DNA from: an uncultured Rhodospirillales bacterium
Lineage (GTDB): Bacteria > Pseudomonadota > Alphaproteobacteria > Azospirillales > Azospirillaceae
NCBI GenBank assembly: GCA_903927615.1
Contig: CAIYNU010000087.1
Span: 124,001 to 188,000, forward strand
DNA: 64,000 nucleotides
Direction: 5' to 3'
Below the pieces are notes generated by a model. That model was not told the DNA's origin, did not search any database, and saw only the letters and a list, made by a program, of their open reading frames with translations. Positions 29,081 to 38,263 of this stretch are shown here, piece by piece; the stretch's first letter is position 1, and the number at the start of each line of letters is the position of its first letter. A program made the translations under genes and the position numbers.

Positions 29081-31018
29081 TTACTCGCGAACGGTTCGGC
29101 TGCGGCGGCGGGCGCGCCAGGCGGCAAGGCCCAGGGCAAAACCGGCCACCAACACCGGCACGGCGCCGATATTGAGGACTTTGACCGTGGCCGACAGCCG
29201 TTCGATATCCTGATTGAGGGTATGCTGGACCGAGCGCAATTCTTTGCGGGTGGCCAGCACTTCGGCCCGGAACCGCTCGATGGTGGCCTGCTCGTCCTTC
29301 GGCAGCAACGCGCCGCCGGCTCCGGCCTTGTTGGCCTTCCCTTCCAGGTCGGCGATTTGCCGCTCGGCCTGCTCCAGCTTCTTGCGCAAGGCCTGTTCCC
29401 GGGCCAGCACCTGTTCGCCCGCCGCCCGGTGCATATCCTCGACCACCTGGAACGGCCGCGACGCCCCGGCCCGGCCCCGCAGGCCGATCAGGTCCGAGGA
29501 GCCGGCCAGATTGTCGATACCGTTGGCGATGAAGTCGGCATTGCCGGCAAACGGCACCGACAATTGCTGGCCAAGCAGGTTCTGCTGCTGAACCCAGAAC
29601 CGGTCCTCCAGCATGTCGGTATCGGCCACCACGATCAGGTTGGCCGGTTGCACGCTGACCGTCAGCGGCTTGGCTTCGGTCTTCGGCGCGTCGGCCTTGT
29701 GATCCTCGCCGGCGGCCGGCGCCGGGGCAGAAGGCGGACCGTCGGGGAACGCCGTCCTGACGGTCCCGCTAAGCCGGGCCGCCAGGACATAGGTCTGTCC
29801 GCCGGCCGCCAACTGGGCCAACAGCCGCTCGGGATTGGGCTCGCCCTGAAGTTCCTTCACATCCACCAGCTTCGCCCGCGGCGAGCTGGTGACCAGCGGC
29901 GTCAGGACGATGCCGGCATCCGGACGCTTGCTCAACGCGCCGGCCGAAGCGAAGGTCAGGCTGGCCAGGTCGGCGGTGACCACGTCGGTCTTGTTCAGCG
30001 TCTCCGGCGTCACCATCAGCCAGGCGGCATAGGGAACTCCCCGGCGGCGGGCGCCCTCGCCGAACGCCACCTGGATGGCCAGCTTGGGGTCCGCGACGAA
30101 ATGACCGGCGTCCATGTCGATGCCCCAAGCCTGAAACAACAAGGGCAGGGTCGCGCTATGGGACGGCCCCGGCACCGGCACCCCGCCGGGACCGGCCTGG
30201 TCGGCGATGCTTTCCACATAGGGGTCGACGAACACCATCGCCCGGCCACCGGCCAGGACGTACTGATCCACCGCGTACAGTGCCTGGGGGCTCAGCTTCT
30301 GGGGCCGGAGCACCAGCAGCACCGAAACGTCCTTGTCGATGGCGGTCAGATCGGACTTTAACATCCGGATGTCGAAGGTCTGCCGCAACTGCTCCAGGAC
30401 GGCATAGGGGTGTTCCTCCCCCCGCATCGCCGCCATCATGCCGCCCGCACCATAGACCAAGTCCATGTCGGTGAGGACGCCCACCACCGTCTTCTTGGGA
30501 TCGGTCAGCGCATAGACCAGCTTGGTGATATCGTATTCGAGGAACGCCTCGCGATCCTGGGAGAAGAAGGGAATGGTCTGCTGATTGTCGGTGGTATTGG
30601 TGCCGACCAGGCCGAAATACACCGGCTTGCTGCCGTCCTGGTCAAGCGGCACCCCCTGGACGCCGGCTTCCACCGCCCGGTCCTCGGCATCCGAATACGG
30701 CTCGGGGTCGATCACCTGGAGCCGGATCAGGCCGTGGGCGCGGTTGGCGTACTCCTCCAGGATTTCGCGCACCCGCTGGCCGTAGGTGCGGAGTTGCGGG
30801 TTGGCGCCGGCCAGTTTTTCCGAGAAAAACAGCTTCAGCGTGACCGGTTCCTTCAGGGACGCCAGAATGTTGCGGGTGCCCTGGGACAGGGTGAACAACT
30901 GGTCCGCGGTCAGGTCCAACCGGGCCTGACGCAAGCTGGTTTGACTGAGAATGTTGATCGCAAGAAACAGAACGGCGGCAACGCCCAGCGCCGCCATCGA
31001 CAGGACTCTCCGGTTCAT
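29081..31018 (-). CDS. GldG-like periplasmic ABC-transport auxiliary protein
   Basis: This 645-residue protein has an N-terminal TM helix (VLSMAALGVAAVLFLAINILS), then the GldG signature LDLTADQLFTLSQGTRNILASLKEPVTLKLFFS. A long periplasmic IFT52/GldG-like domain follows, with a coiled-coil stretch (REQALRKKLEQAERQIADLEGKANK) and a C-terminal TM (VPVLVAGFALGLAAW) with a basic tail. In Bacteroidetes this family works with GldA/GldF in gliding; in proteobacteria it belongs to an exporter of unknown substrate. It lies between the permease gene (12 bases) and the DUF4340 gene. Confidence 0.86.
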   Translation of the reverse strand: MNRRVLSMAALGVAAVLFLAINILSQTSLRQARLDLTADQLFTLSQGTRNILASLKEPVTLKLFFSEKLAGANPQLRTYGQRVREILEEYANRAHGLIRLQVIDPEPYSDAEDRAVEAGVQGVPLDQDGSKPVYFGLVGTNTTDNQQTIPFFSQDREAFLEYDITKLVYALTDPKKTVVGVLTDMDLVYGAGGMMAAMRGEEHPYAVLEQLRQTFDIRMLKSDLTAIDKDVSVLLVLRPQKLSPQALYAVDQYVLAGGRAMVFVDPYVESIADQAGPGGVPVPGPSHSATLPLLFQAWGIDMDAGHFVADPKLAIQVAFGEGARRRGVPYAAWLMVTPETLNKTDVVTADLASLTFASAGALSKRPDAGIVLTPLVTSSPRAKLVDVKELQGEPNPERLLAQLAAGGQTYVLAARLSGTVRTAFPDGPPSAPAPAAGEDHKADAPKTEAKPLTVSVQPANLIVVADTDMLEDRFWVQQQNLLGQQLSVPFAGNADFIANGIDNLAGSSDLIGLRGRAGASRPFQVVEDMHRAAGEQVLAREQALRKKLEQAERQIADLEGKANKAGAGGALLPKDEQATIERFRAEVLATRKELRSVQHTLNQDIERLSATVKVLNIGAVPVLVAGFALGLAAWRARRRSRTVRE

Positions 31019-31030
31019 GATCGGGCTCCC

Positions 31031-31768
31031 TCAGCCGGCTTTGCGCAGCTCGACCACCACCGCGTTGGCGAACAGCCAGAACGCGATGAGGGACGCGAAA
31101 TAGATCAGGTCACGCACATCGATCACCCCCTGGACGATGGACTCGAAGCGGGTGAGAAAGCTGAAGGAGGCAATGGTCTCCACCAGCGCGTGCGGTGCCC
31201 AGGAACTGATCAGATCGAGCACGATCGGCGTGCCCGAAACCGTAAACAGCAGACACACGATGACCCCGACCACGAAGGCAATCACCTGATTGCGGGTCGC
31301 GGCCGACAGACAGGCACAGATCGCCAGGTAGCCGCCGGCCATCAGCAGGCTGCCGAGATAACCCGCCAGAATCACCCCCTGGTCGGGATGGCCCAGCAAG
31401 CTGACGGTCAGCCAGATCGGAAAGGTCAGGGCCAGCGCAATCGCGGTAAAACACCAGGCGGCCAGGAATTTGCCGACCACCACATCGAACAGGCCGACCG
31501 GCAGGGTCAGCAGCAACTCGATGGAGCCGCTGCGACGCTCCTCGGCCCACAGCCGCATGGCGATGGCCGGCATCAGCAGCAGGTAAAGCCACGGATGGAA
31601 CACGAAGAACGGCCGCAAATCAGCCTGACCGCGTTCGAAAAACCCGCCCACATAGAAGGTAAAGATGCCGTTCAGCAACAGAAAGATGATGATGAAGACG
31701 AAGGCGACCGGCGTCGCGAAATAGCCTGCCAGTTCGCGCCGAAAAATCGCAACGGTTCCGGTGATCAT
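31031..31768 (-). CDS. ABC-2 type permease, GldF-like
   Basis: This 245-residue protein has about six membrane helices (FIIIFLLLNGIFTFYVG, YLLLMPAIAMRLWAEERRSGSIELLLTLP, and others). The E-E-R-R-S-G-S-I-E motif is typical of ABC-2 exporters. Its ATG overlaps the stop of the ATPase gene (ATGA). It forms the membrane pore for the ATPase; the substrate is unknown. The extra upstream reading frame is a shadow of the ATPase gene. Confidence 0.88.
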   Translation of the reverse strand: MITGTVAIFRRELAGYFATPVAFVFIIIFLLLNGIFTFYVGGFFERGQADLRPFFVFHPWLYLLLMPAIAMRLWAEERRSGSIELLLTLPVGLFDVVVGKFLAAWCFTAIALALTFPIWLTVSLLGHPDQGVILAGYLGSLLMAGGYLAICACLSAATRNQVIAFVVGVIVCLLFTVSGTPIVLDLISSWAPHALVETIASFSFLTRFESIVQGVIDVRDLIYFASLIAFWLFANAVVVELRKAG

Positions 31769-32541
31769 GCCGCCAACTCCGTGACCTGATCGGAAGCCCC
31801 CTGGCCGGTGGTGATCTGACGGAACACCGCGTCGAGTCGCCCCGGCGCGGCTTCCAGCGTGCCGAACCGCCAGCCGGCGGCATCCGGCAGCGGTTCCCCC
31901 TCGGCCAGCACCTTGCCGCGCGCGATGATCAGAGACCGGGTACAAACCGCCTCGACCTCTTCCAGGATGTGGGTCGAGATGATGATCGCCTTGGTGGCGG
32001 CCATCCCCTTGATCAGAGTCCGCACCGCATGTTTCTGGTTGGGATCGAGGCCGTCGGTGGGCTCGTCCAAAATCAGCACCTCGGGGTCATGCAGGATCGC
32101 CTGGGCCAATCCCACCCGGCGCTTGAACCCTTTGGATAGCGTGTCGATCGGCTGCTCCAGCACCGGTTCCAGGTCGATCCGGGCAATCGCCTCGTCAAGC
32201 TTGCGCTGACGGTCGGCCCCGGTCAGGCCGCGGACATCGGCAATGAAATCCAGAAAAGCCCGGGGCGTCATGTCGGCATAGGCCGGCGCGCCCTCGGGCA
32301 GATAGCCGATGCACCGCTTGGCCGAGAGCGGCTGTTCCGCAATGTCGAACCCCGAGACCGCAATGCGTCCCGAGGTCGGCGGCAAGAAGCCGGTGATCAT
32401 TTTCATTGTCGTCGACTTGCCGGCCCCGTTGGGGCCCAGAAATCCCAGCACGGTGCCGCGCTCAACGGAGAAACCGACACCATCGACCGCGGTGAAGGCG
32501 CCGAAGCGTTTGACCAGCCGTTCGATCTCGATCATCGCCAT
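31765..32541 (-). CDS. ABC transporter ATP-binding protein, GldA-like
   Basis: This 258-residue nucleotide-binding subunit has Walker A GPNGAGKST, Q-loop region GYLPEGAPAYADMT, signature LSKGFKRRVGLAQA, Walker B VLILDEPTDGLDP and switch histidine ISTHILEE. The LSKGFKRR signature is usual in the GldA/CcmA/NatA branch. It is the first gene of a four-gene minus-strand operon (ATPase, permease, GldG-like, DUF4340). M-A-M gives two possible starts three codons apart at most. Confidence 0.92.
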   Translation of the reverse strand: MAMIEIERLVKRFGAFTAVDGVGFSVERGTVLGFLGPNGAGKSTTMKMITGFLPPTSGRIAVSGFDIAEQPLSAKRCIGYLPEGAPAYADMTPRAFLDFIADVRGLTGADRQRKLDEAIARIDLEPVLEQPIDTLSKGFKRRVGLAQAILHDPEVLILDEPTDGLDPNQKHAVRTLIKGMAATKAIIISTHILEEVEAVCTRSLIIARGKVLAEGEPLPDAAGWRFGTLEAAPGRLDAVFRQITTGQGASDQVTELAA

Positions 32542-32848
32542 GGTAAAATTTGTCCCCTACGCACCCACAGTTGCCCATCCGGGCGAAATCCCCAGCCGGA
32601 CCCCGATCCAGCCGCGCCCCATATGGACCGTCGGCGGTGACCTGGCGAGGGCATTTTTGTGGCATTCTGAAGGCAGCCGCCGCCACGGCGTCCTGCCTTG
32701 CCCGTGGCGACACCCTAACACAGTTCGTTGCCACAGGCACGCAACGACCAACCCCACCCGCGCCAAGCACACGGCGGTCCGGCGGGCCATGACGACGACC
32801 CATCACCGGTGATCGGAAACCGGGTTGGACCTCAGGGCGTTCGGTTGC
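32542..32848. other. Intergenic region without recognised gene
   Basis: About 300 bases lie between the divergent-looking promoter side of the ABC operon and the end of the Myb-like regulator gene. Short open frames exist on both strands but none has a ribosome site or protein-like composition. No clear promoter or hairpin was identified. Confidence 0.5.
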
Positions 32849-33940
32849 TCACCCGGTCGCCGCCATCGCCTCGACGGCCCGGGACTGGGCAGCGCAGCCC
32901 GACGTGATGAACGGCGGCAGGTTCAGCCGATGGCGGCGAATATTGACGAATTCCAGCAACGAGACTTCGTCCTCCAGGACATGGCGGTCGACCTGCCAGC
33001 CCGGCACCCGGTACAGCACCATGAAGTCACGGGAGCGCAGCCAGCGCACCATCTCATCCACCGACGCCATCACGACGGTCGGCTTGATCTCCCGCCGTTC
33101 GCGAATCAGACGAACCGCCGTCCGGGCCGGTGACGGTACCGAGGCCGCCGCCGACCGGAACACCGGTGCCGCCGGCGGCGATTCCGCCGGCCGCTCCGCC
33201 TTGGCCTTGACCGCCACCGCCATGCGGGTGCGTTGGGCCGAGCGAAAGGGGGCCGGGCCGACCAGTTCCTGCAACTTTTGCTGTACCGCGTCGGCGCTCC
33301 GGTTCGGAACGGCCTGGGCGATGGCGGTCAACGAGGCTCCGGCGGCATGGAGCGCCAGCACCGTGTCGCGCTCGCCATCGGTCCAGGGGCGACGGAACCG
33401 CAGACTCTGGATATTGAGCCGACGGAGTTTATCGGCCACCGACGACCGCGGATGACCGGTGGTGTCGGCAATCTGCTTCAGGCTGCACCCGTCTTCAAGC
33501 ATCCGCTGGAGCAACCGCAACTGGCCGCCGGTCCAGGGCTGCGCCGTGTCCCGCCGCCGCAGACCCAGTCGCCGGCTCATGTTGCTCACCGCCTCACTGG
33601 TCCGACCGAGGCGGCAGGCAATCTCGGTGTTGGCGAGGTGCTGGGCATGCAACACCCGAAGCGCCTCCCGCTCCTCTTCGGTCCAGGGGCGCAACTCCTC
33701 GCGCCGGCCGCTGCCGGACCCGGCCCCCCGGTCCGCCCGCCCTCCGGCCGTCTCCGAAGGCCCCTTCGTTGCGAAAATATCTTGGCCAATGATCCGTTCG
33801 CTTTGACTGGCGCTCGATTCCGGGGGATAGTTACCGGCACTTTTTCCCGTCTCACTCATGGCATTCGACCGGGCAGCCAACCCGGGTAGCGGTGACGATT
33901 CGAACAATAAGCCAGAACGGCGATGGTCGACGGTGTCCAT
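32849..33940 (-). CDS. Putative DNA-binding protein with three Myb/SANT-like repeats
   Basis: This protein of about 363 residues shows three successive ~47-residue helix-turn-helix repeats, each opening with a P-W-T motif: RPWTEEEREALRVLH, QPWTGGQLRLLQRML and RPWTDGERDTVLALH. Each ends in a recognition-helix-like segment (AVSNMSRRLGL, SVADKLRRLNI, AVQQKLQELV). A linker and a conserved-looking C-terminal block follow (VDEMVRWLRSRDFMVLYRVPGWQVDRHVLEDEVSLLEFVNIRRHRLNLPPF). The N-terminal ~90 residues are disordered and Ser/Gly-rich. It is probably a nucleic-acid-binding regulator; the target is unknown. Start uncertain (ATG at 33952, 33940 or 33859); none has a strong ribosome site. Confidence 0.65.
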   Translation of the reverse strand: MDTVDHRRSGLLFESSPLPGLAARSNAMSETGKSAGNYPPESSASQSERIIGQDIFATKGPSETAGGRADRGAGSGSGRREELRPWTEEEREALRVLHAQHLANTEIACRLGRTSEAVSNMSRRLGLRRRDTAQPWTGGQLRLLQRMLEDGCSLKQIADTTGHPRSSVADKLRRLNIQSLRFRRPWTDGERDTVLALHAAGASLTAIAQAVPNRSADAVQQKLQELVGPAPFRSAQRTRMAVAVKAKAERPAESPPAAPVFRSAAASVPSPARTAVRLIRERREIKPTVVMASVDEMVRWLRSRDFMVLYRVPGWQVDRHVLEDEVSLLEFVNIRRHRLNLPPFITSGCAAQSRAVEAMAATG

Positions 33941-34047
33941 TGTTCCGATCATCCATTCGTTAAGACTAAACTCGAGGCAATTGACGCCGTGCTGCCGACA
34001 GAACAAAGCGCATTTGTGATATTAGCGAGCCATTTTCGTATAAAATA

Positions 34048-34063
34048 CTATCTATATGGATAG
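34048..34063. promoter_or_regulatory. AT-rich inverted repeat in divergent promoter region
   Basis: CTATC and GATAG are separated by TATATG, within an AT-rich stretch (about 33960-34070) between the divergent Myb-like and kinase genes. It is a possible operator or -10 region for either gene. Confidence 0.3.
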
Positions 34064-34157
34064 GTCATTTTCCGCAGGCCGGCGTTTGCGTTGCAAAGAA
34101 AGTATTTTTGTGCCGTGACGAAGGCCTTTCCCGCCACCACGCCGGCCTTGATCGGGC

Positions 34158-35588
34158 ATGCGTCTTGCCACCCGACACCGCCGCCCGGCGGGCAAAATCC
34201 TGATCATCGAAAGCCGTCCGCCCATGCCCGATTCCGAATATGCCGGCGCCCTGACCAGTGATCAACTGGACCGCCCGATCGGGCTCAAGCGCCTGTTGCC
34301 GCAGACCCTGTTCGGCCGCTCCCTGCTGATCATCGTCACGCCGGTGGTGCTGGCCCAGTTGGTGGCCACCTGGATTTTTTATGACCGGCACTGGGAAACC
34401 GTGACCCGCCGGCTGGCGTTTGGCGTGGCCGGCGACGTTGCGCTGGTCATCGACCAATTGAACCGCTTTCCCGATCCCACCTCCCAGTCCCAAATTCTGG
34501 AAGCGGCGGCCCGAACCACCGATCTGGTCATCACACTGGAACCCGGCGCCCGGCTGCCGCTCCGCACCCGGCCGCTCACCGGCCGCCTGGAGCGTACCCT
34601 GGCCGCCGCCCTGGAAGAACAGGTGGCACGGCCGTTCGCCATCAACACCCGTATCGCTCATGAATGGTACGAAATCCGCGTGCAATTACCCGACGGCGTG
34701 GTGCGGGTTCTATCACCCGAACGGCGAATGTTCAGCCCGACCACCTACATCTTCATCTTATGGATGACCGGCAGCGCCCTGGTCCTCTTCGGCATCGCCA
34801 TCGTGTTCATGCGTAACCAGATTCGCTCGATCCGGCGGCTGGCCATCGCCGCCGACCGCTTCGGCAAGGGGCGCGATACCCCCGACTTCAAGCCCGAAGG
34901 CGCCGCCGAAGTCCGTCAGGCCGCCGCGGCCTTCCTGGTGATGCGGGAGCGCATCCAGCGCCAGATGCGCCAGCGCACCGAGATGCTGGCCGGGGTCAGT
35001 CACGACCTGCGCACGCCGCTGACCCGGATGAAGCTGGCGCTGGCCATGCTGAGCGAAGACCCCGAGGTGGAGGAACTCAAGGACGACGTCGCGGAAATGG
35101 AGGCGATGATCGAAACCTACCTGGCCTTTGCCCGGGGCGAGGGCACCGAGCAGATTCAACCCACCGATCTTGGCCGGTTGATCGGCGAGGTGGTGGTGGG
35201 CGCCCGCCGGGCCGGCAGCCGGATCAACCTGACCATCGCCGAGCCGCTGTCCCTGCCGCTCCGGGCCAACGGCTTCAAGCGGTGCCTGAGCAACCTGCTG
35301 GCCAACAGCCGCCGCCACGCCCAGACCGTGTGGATCCACGCCGGCCGCCGGGACCCCATGACCATCCAGATCATGGTGGACGACGACGGCCCGGGCATTC
35401 CCGAAGCCGCCCGGGAAGACGTGTTCAAACCCTTCTTCCGCCTCGACACCTCCCGCAACCCGGAAACCGGCGGCACCGGCCTGGGCCTGGCCATCGCCCG
35501 GGACGTGGTCCGCTCCCACGGCGGCGACATCACCCTGGACGACAGCCCCCAAGGCGGGCTGCGGGTGATCGTCCGGTTGCCGGTGTGA
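34158..35588 (+). CDS. EnvZ-like sensor histidine kinase
   Basis: This protein of up to 476 residues (454 from the ATG at 34224) has TM1 LLIIVTPVVLAQLVATWIF, a periplasmic domain of about 130 residues, TM2 FILWMTGSALVLFGIAIVF and HAMP. HisKA is MLAGVSHDLRTPLTRMKLALAML and the HATPase has SNLLANSRRHA, VDDDGPGIP and GGTGLGLAIARDVV. SHDLRTPLTR is the EnvZ/OmpR-type box. Such kinases usually follow their OmpR-type regulator; none is present here, so it is an orphan in this window. The next gene is convergent amtB with a strong hairpin between. Confidence 0.87.
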   Translation: MRLATRHRRPAGKILIIESRPPMPDSEYAGALTSDQLDRPIGLKRLLPQTLFGRSLLIIVTPVVLAQLVATWIFYDRHWETVTRRLAFGVAGDVALVIDQLNRFPDPTSQSQILEAAARTTDLVITLEPGARLPLRTRPLTGRLERTLAAALEEQVARPFAINTRIAHEWYEIRVQLPDGVVRVLSPERRMFSPTTYIFILWMTGSALVLFGIAIVFMRNQIRSIRRLAIAADRFGKGRDTPDFKPEGAAEVRQAAAAFLVMRERIQRQMRQRTEMLAGVSHDLRTPLTRMKLALAMLSEDPEVEELKDDVAEMEAMIETYLAFARGEGTEQIQPTDLGRLIGEVVVGARRAGSRINLTIAEPLSLPLRANGFKRCLSNLLANSRRHAQTVWIHAGRRDPMTIQIMVDDDGPGIPEAAREDVFKPFFRLDTSRNPETGGTGLGLAIARDVVRSHGGDITLDDSPQGGLRVIVRLPV

Positions 35589-35687
35589 CGGCTGCCGGGC
35601 TCTGCCCCGGCGGCGCGGAAAGGCCTGTCCCGGATGCGCGGGCAAACGGCCCGCAGTCCCCAGGACGTCGCTCCCAAAGACGTCGAA

Positions 35688-35715
35688 CCGCCGCCGGAGC
35701 GAGCCCCGGCGGCGG
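35688..35715. terminator. Bidirectional terminator-like hairpin
   Basis: CCGCCGCCGG (35688-35697) pairs perfectly with CCGGCGGCGG (35706-35715) around an 8-base loop, placed between the convergent kinase and amtB genes. Confidence 0.6.
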
Positions 35716-35751
35716 TGTCGATGAGGACGGTCGACCGGTGACGGCGACAGT

Positions 35752-37134
35752 TTACCGGACGGTCTCGCCGTGCAGGGCGAGGTCGAGGCCTTCGCGCTCC
35801 ACGTCCTGGTCGACCCGCAGGCCGATGACCAGATCGATGAGCTTGAGGATGATGAAGGTGCCGATCACATCCCAGGCCACGACGTAACCGATGCCCTGTA
35901 ACTGGATCCACAACTGCTCGGTGTGGCCTTCCAGCACACCCAGGGGGCTGGTTTTGCCGGCGATGGCGGCCTTGGCGAAGACGCCGGTCAGCACGGCACC
36001 GGCGAAGCCACCGATGGCATGGACGCCGAAGGCATCGAGCGCATCGTCATAGCCCAACAGCGCCTTGAGGTGAGTCGAAGCCCAGAAGCACAGCACGCCG
36101 GCAACCAGACCGATGATGATGGCGCCATTGGGATCGACGAAGCCCGAGGCCGGAGTGATCGCGACCAGACCGGCTACGGCACCGCTGATGATGCCCAGAA
36201 CCGACGGCTTGCCGCGCACGATCCACTCGGCGAACATCCAGGACAGCGCGGCACCCGCCGTCGCGATCTGGGTGGCGGCCATGGCCATGCCGGCATTGTT
36301 GCCCGCAGTCAACGCCGAACCGGCGTTGAACCCGAACCAGCCGACCCACAGCAGCGCGGCGCCGATCAGGCTCAGCACCAGATTGTGGGGCGAGAAGTTC
36401 TCGGTCCCATAGCCGCGACGCTTGCCGATCATCAGTGCCGCAACCAGACCGGCAATACCGGCATTCATATGCACGACGGTGCCGCCGGCGAAGTCAAGCA
36501 CGCCCAGGTCGCCGAGGAAGCCGCCCGGACCCCAGACCCAATGGGCGATCGGGGCATAGACCACCACCGACCACAGACACATGAACACGAACATCGCCGA
36601 AAACTTCATGCGATCGGCAAAGGCCCCGGCAATCAGCGCCGGTGTGATGATCGCGAACGTCATCTGGAAGCTCATATATACCGACTCGGGAATGGTCGGC
36701 GCGAGCGAGCTGATCGAATCGATCGCCATGCCCGACAGCAGCACCCGCGAGAAGCCGCCGATATACGGCGCCAGGTCCGGCGACGGCCATGCGGTGAAGG
36801 CCAGCGAATAGCCGATCACGTACCACAGCACCGTCACCAGGCAGGTGATGGCGAAGCTTTGCATGACGGTGGACAGCACGTTCATTTTACGAACCATGCC
36901 GCCGTAATACAGTGCGAGGCCCGGGATGGTCATCATCAGCACCAGGGCCGTCGATGTCAGCATCCACGCGGTGTCGCCACTGTCGAGCTTGAGGACCGGG
37001 GCGGCCGGTGTCGCGGCAGCGGCGGCGGCAGCAGCGGCGGCGGGCGCGTCATCCGCCCAGGCGCCGGTCGCCATTCCGGCTACTCCGACAACAAGAGCCG
37101 CAAAGGGCACAGCCAGGGAGTCCCAACGTTTCAT
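35752..37134 (-). CDS. amtB: Ammonium transporter
   Basis: This 460-residue protein has a signal peptide (ending GAWADDAP), an alanine tract (11 Ala in a row), and eleven or so membrane helices. Amt family motifs include GDTAWMLTSTALVLMMTIPGLALYYGG, DFAGGTVVHMNAGIAGL (first pore His), GWFGFNAGSAL and DDALDAFGVHAIGGFAGAVLTGVFA (second pore His). It conducts ammonium across the inner membrane. It usually follows the PII gene glnK, but no glnK is found in the 400 bases upstream, so PII control must come from elsewhere. Confidence 0.95.
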   Translation of the reverse strand: MKRWDSLAVPFAALVVGVAGMATGAWADDAPAAAAAAAAAATPAAPVLKLDSGDTAWMLTSTALVLMMTIPGLALYYGGMVRKMNVLSTVMQSFAITCLVTVLWYVIGYSLAFTAWPSPDLAPYIGGFSRVLLSGMAIDSISSLAPTIPESVYMSFQMTFAIITPALIAGAFADRMKFSAMFVFMCLWSVVVYAPIAHWVWGPGGFLGDLGVLDFAGGTVVHMNAGIAGLVAALMIGKRRGYGTENFSPHNLVLSLIGAALLWVGWFGFNAGSALTAGNNAGMAMAATQIATAGAALSWMFAEWIVRGKPSVLGIISGAVAGLVAITPASGFVDPNGAIIIGLVAGVLCFWASTHLKALLGYDDALDAFGVHAIGGFAGAVLTGVFAKAAIAGKTSPLGVLEGHTEQLWIQLQGIGYVVAWDVIGTFIILKLIDLVIGLRVDQDVEREGLDLALHGETVR

Positions 37135-37458
37135 CGATCTTCCTCATCCATCAAGTGGTGACAGCAAGCAAGGGTTCCGACCTGCCCGCCAGGTCCCCAG
37201 GCATCCTGCCCGGGGCCCAACGGCTGCGGAGCCGTTCTGGCTCGCTATCATTCAAGAACCGTGCCGAAGTCGGGAACCGCAGGATCTCGTGCCGCAGCGG
37301 GCCGGCGCCGGTCACCGCCCGACACGCCAAGCCCCCGCCAACCCCGAGTCGAAACCGGCACTTGCATACCAATTGCGCATCTCTCCGCCGGGACCGGGAA
37401 CCCAACCGCCAGCGCCTTGGCGACCTTCGCGCCAACGCTCCACAAATTTGCCACAGTA
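37135..37458. other. Intergenic region upstream of amtB
   Basis: More than 300 bases lie between the start of amtB and the promoter of the Crp/Fnr gene. Open frames here overlap each other on both strands and resemble no protein; no glnK. Presumably it holds the amtB promoter, but I could not identify a convincing sigma-54 (GG-N10-GC) element. Confidence 0.4.
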
Positions 37459-37488
37459 TTGCATAACCATAAAGCATGTGATTATGAT
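37459..37488 (+). promoter_or_regulatory. Candidate sigma-70 promoter for the Crp/Fnr-hemerythrin-Tad genes
   Basis: TTGCAT (37459-37464) and TATGAT (37483-37488) are spaced by 18 bases in a locally AT-rich stretch, about 45 bases before the first Crp/Fnr start. Confidence 0.4.
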
Positions 37489-37533
37489 TTAGGCAACCCG
37501 TTTGAGCCGTGACGGGGCATTCCGGAGGGAGAC

Positions 37534-38241
37534 ATGGGCCTGACGCCGCCGGGCGGAACCCCGCTGAACGACGCGGATCGGGTGCGGATGCGGGGCATCG
37601 GCCTGTTCGCGCCGTTGCCGCCCGACACGCTGGCGGCGCTGCTGGCCGGAGCGTGGGCGATCGCGCCAGCGCCCTTTGAGAGTCTTTTTGAACAGGAACA
37701 GCAAGTGGGTGCCCTGTTCGTGGTGATGGACGGAACCATTGGGACGCTGGCGGCGCTCGGTCCCCAGGAATCGTGCCTGGTGGCGTTGTTGGGACCCGGC
37801 CAGGTGGTCGGCGAGGGCGGACTGTTCGACACCGGATGCATGCCGCTGGCGGCTCGGGCCATCACGCCGGCCCGGCTGGTGGCCATTCCGGCGGCGGCGG
37901 TGCTGGCCTGCCTGGACACCGACGCGCCGTTCCGGCGGCGCATGCTGGCCTTTCTGTCGGCACGGCTGCGGGTGCTGGTGCGCCAGATCAGCCAATTGAA
38001 GCTGATGTCGGCGCCCCAACGCCTGGGCCTGTTTCTGCTGGGGCTGACCGAGCCACAGGATGGTCCGCAGACGGTTCAGTTGATGTGCGATCGGCGGATC
38101 ATTGCCGGCCTGCTGGGGATGACGCCGGAATGCCTGTCACGGTCCTTGCGCTCGTTGCAGGCGTTGGGCGTCCGCAACCAGGGCAAACGCGGTATTGTGG
38201 TCGAAGACCGGGAGCAATTGAGCGCCTACTGCCAACCGTAA
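37534..38241 (+). CDS. Crp/Fnr-family transcription regulator (first of a tandem pair)
   Basis: This 235-residue protein has an N-terminal cyclic-nucleotide-binding fold (VGALFVVMDGTIGTLAALGPQ, LLGPGQVVGEGGLF), a dimer helix (RRRMLAFLSARLRVLVRQISQLKLMSAPQRLGLFLL) and a C-terminal winged helix (RRIIAGLLGMTPECLSRSLRSLQ). The N-terminal cysteine cluster of FNR is absent, so it is not an iron-sulfur sensor. It may bind a nucleotide, heme or nothing. The start follows GGAGGGAG. The paralogous regulator gene starts 22 bases after its stop. Confidence 0.86.
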   Translation: MGLTPPGGTPLNDADRVRMRGIGLFAPLPPDTLAALLAGAWAIAPAPFESLFEQEQQVGALFVVMDGTIGTLAALGPQESCLVALLGPGQVVGEGGLFDTGCMPLAARAITPARLVAIPAAAVLACLDTDAPFRRRMLAFLSARLRVLVRQISQLKLMSAPQRLGLFLLGLTEPQDGPQTVQLMCDRRIIAGLLGMTPECLSRSLRSLQALGVRNQGKRGIVVEDREQLSAYCQP

Positions 38242-38263
38242 CCCGGGGGAGGATGTTAGGAAC

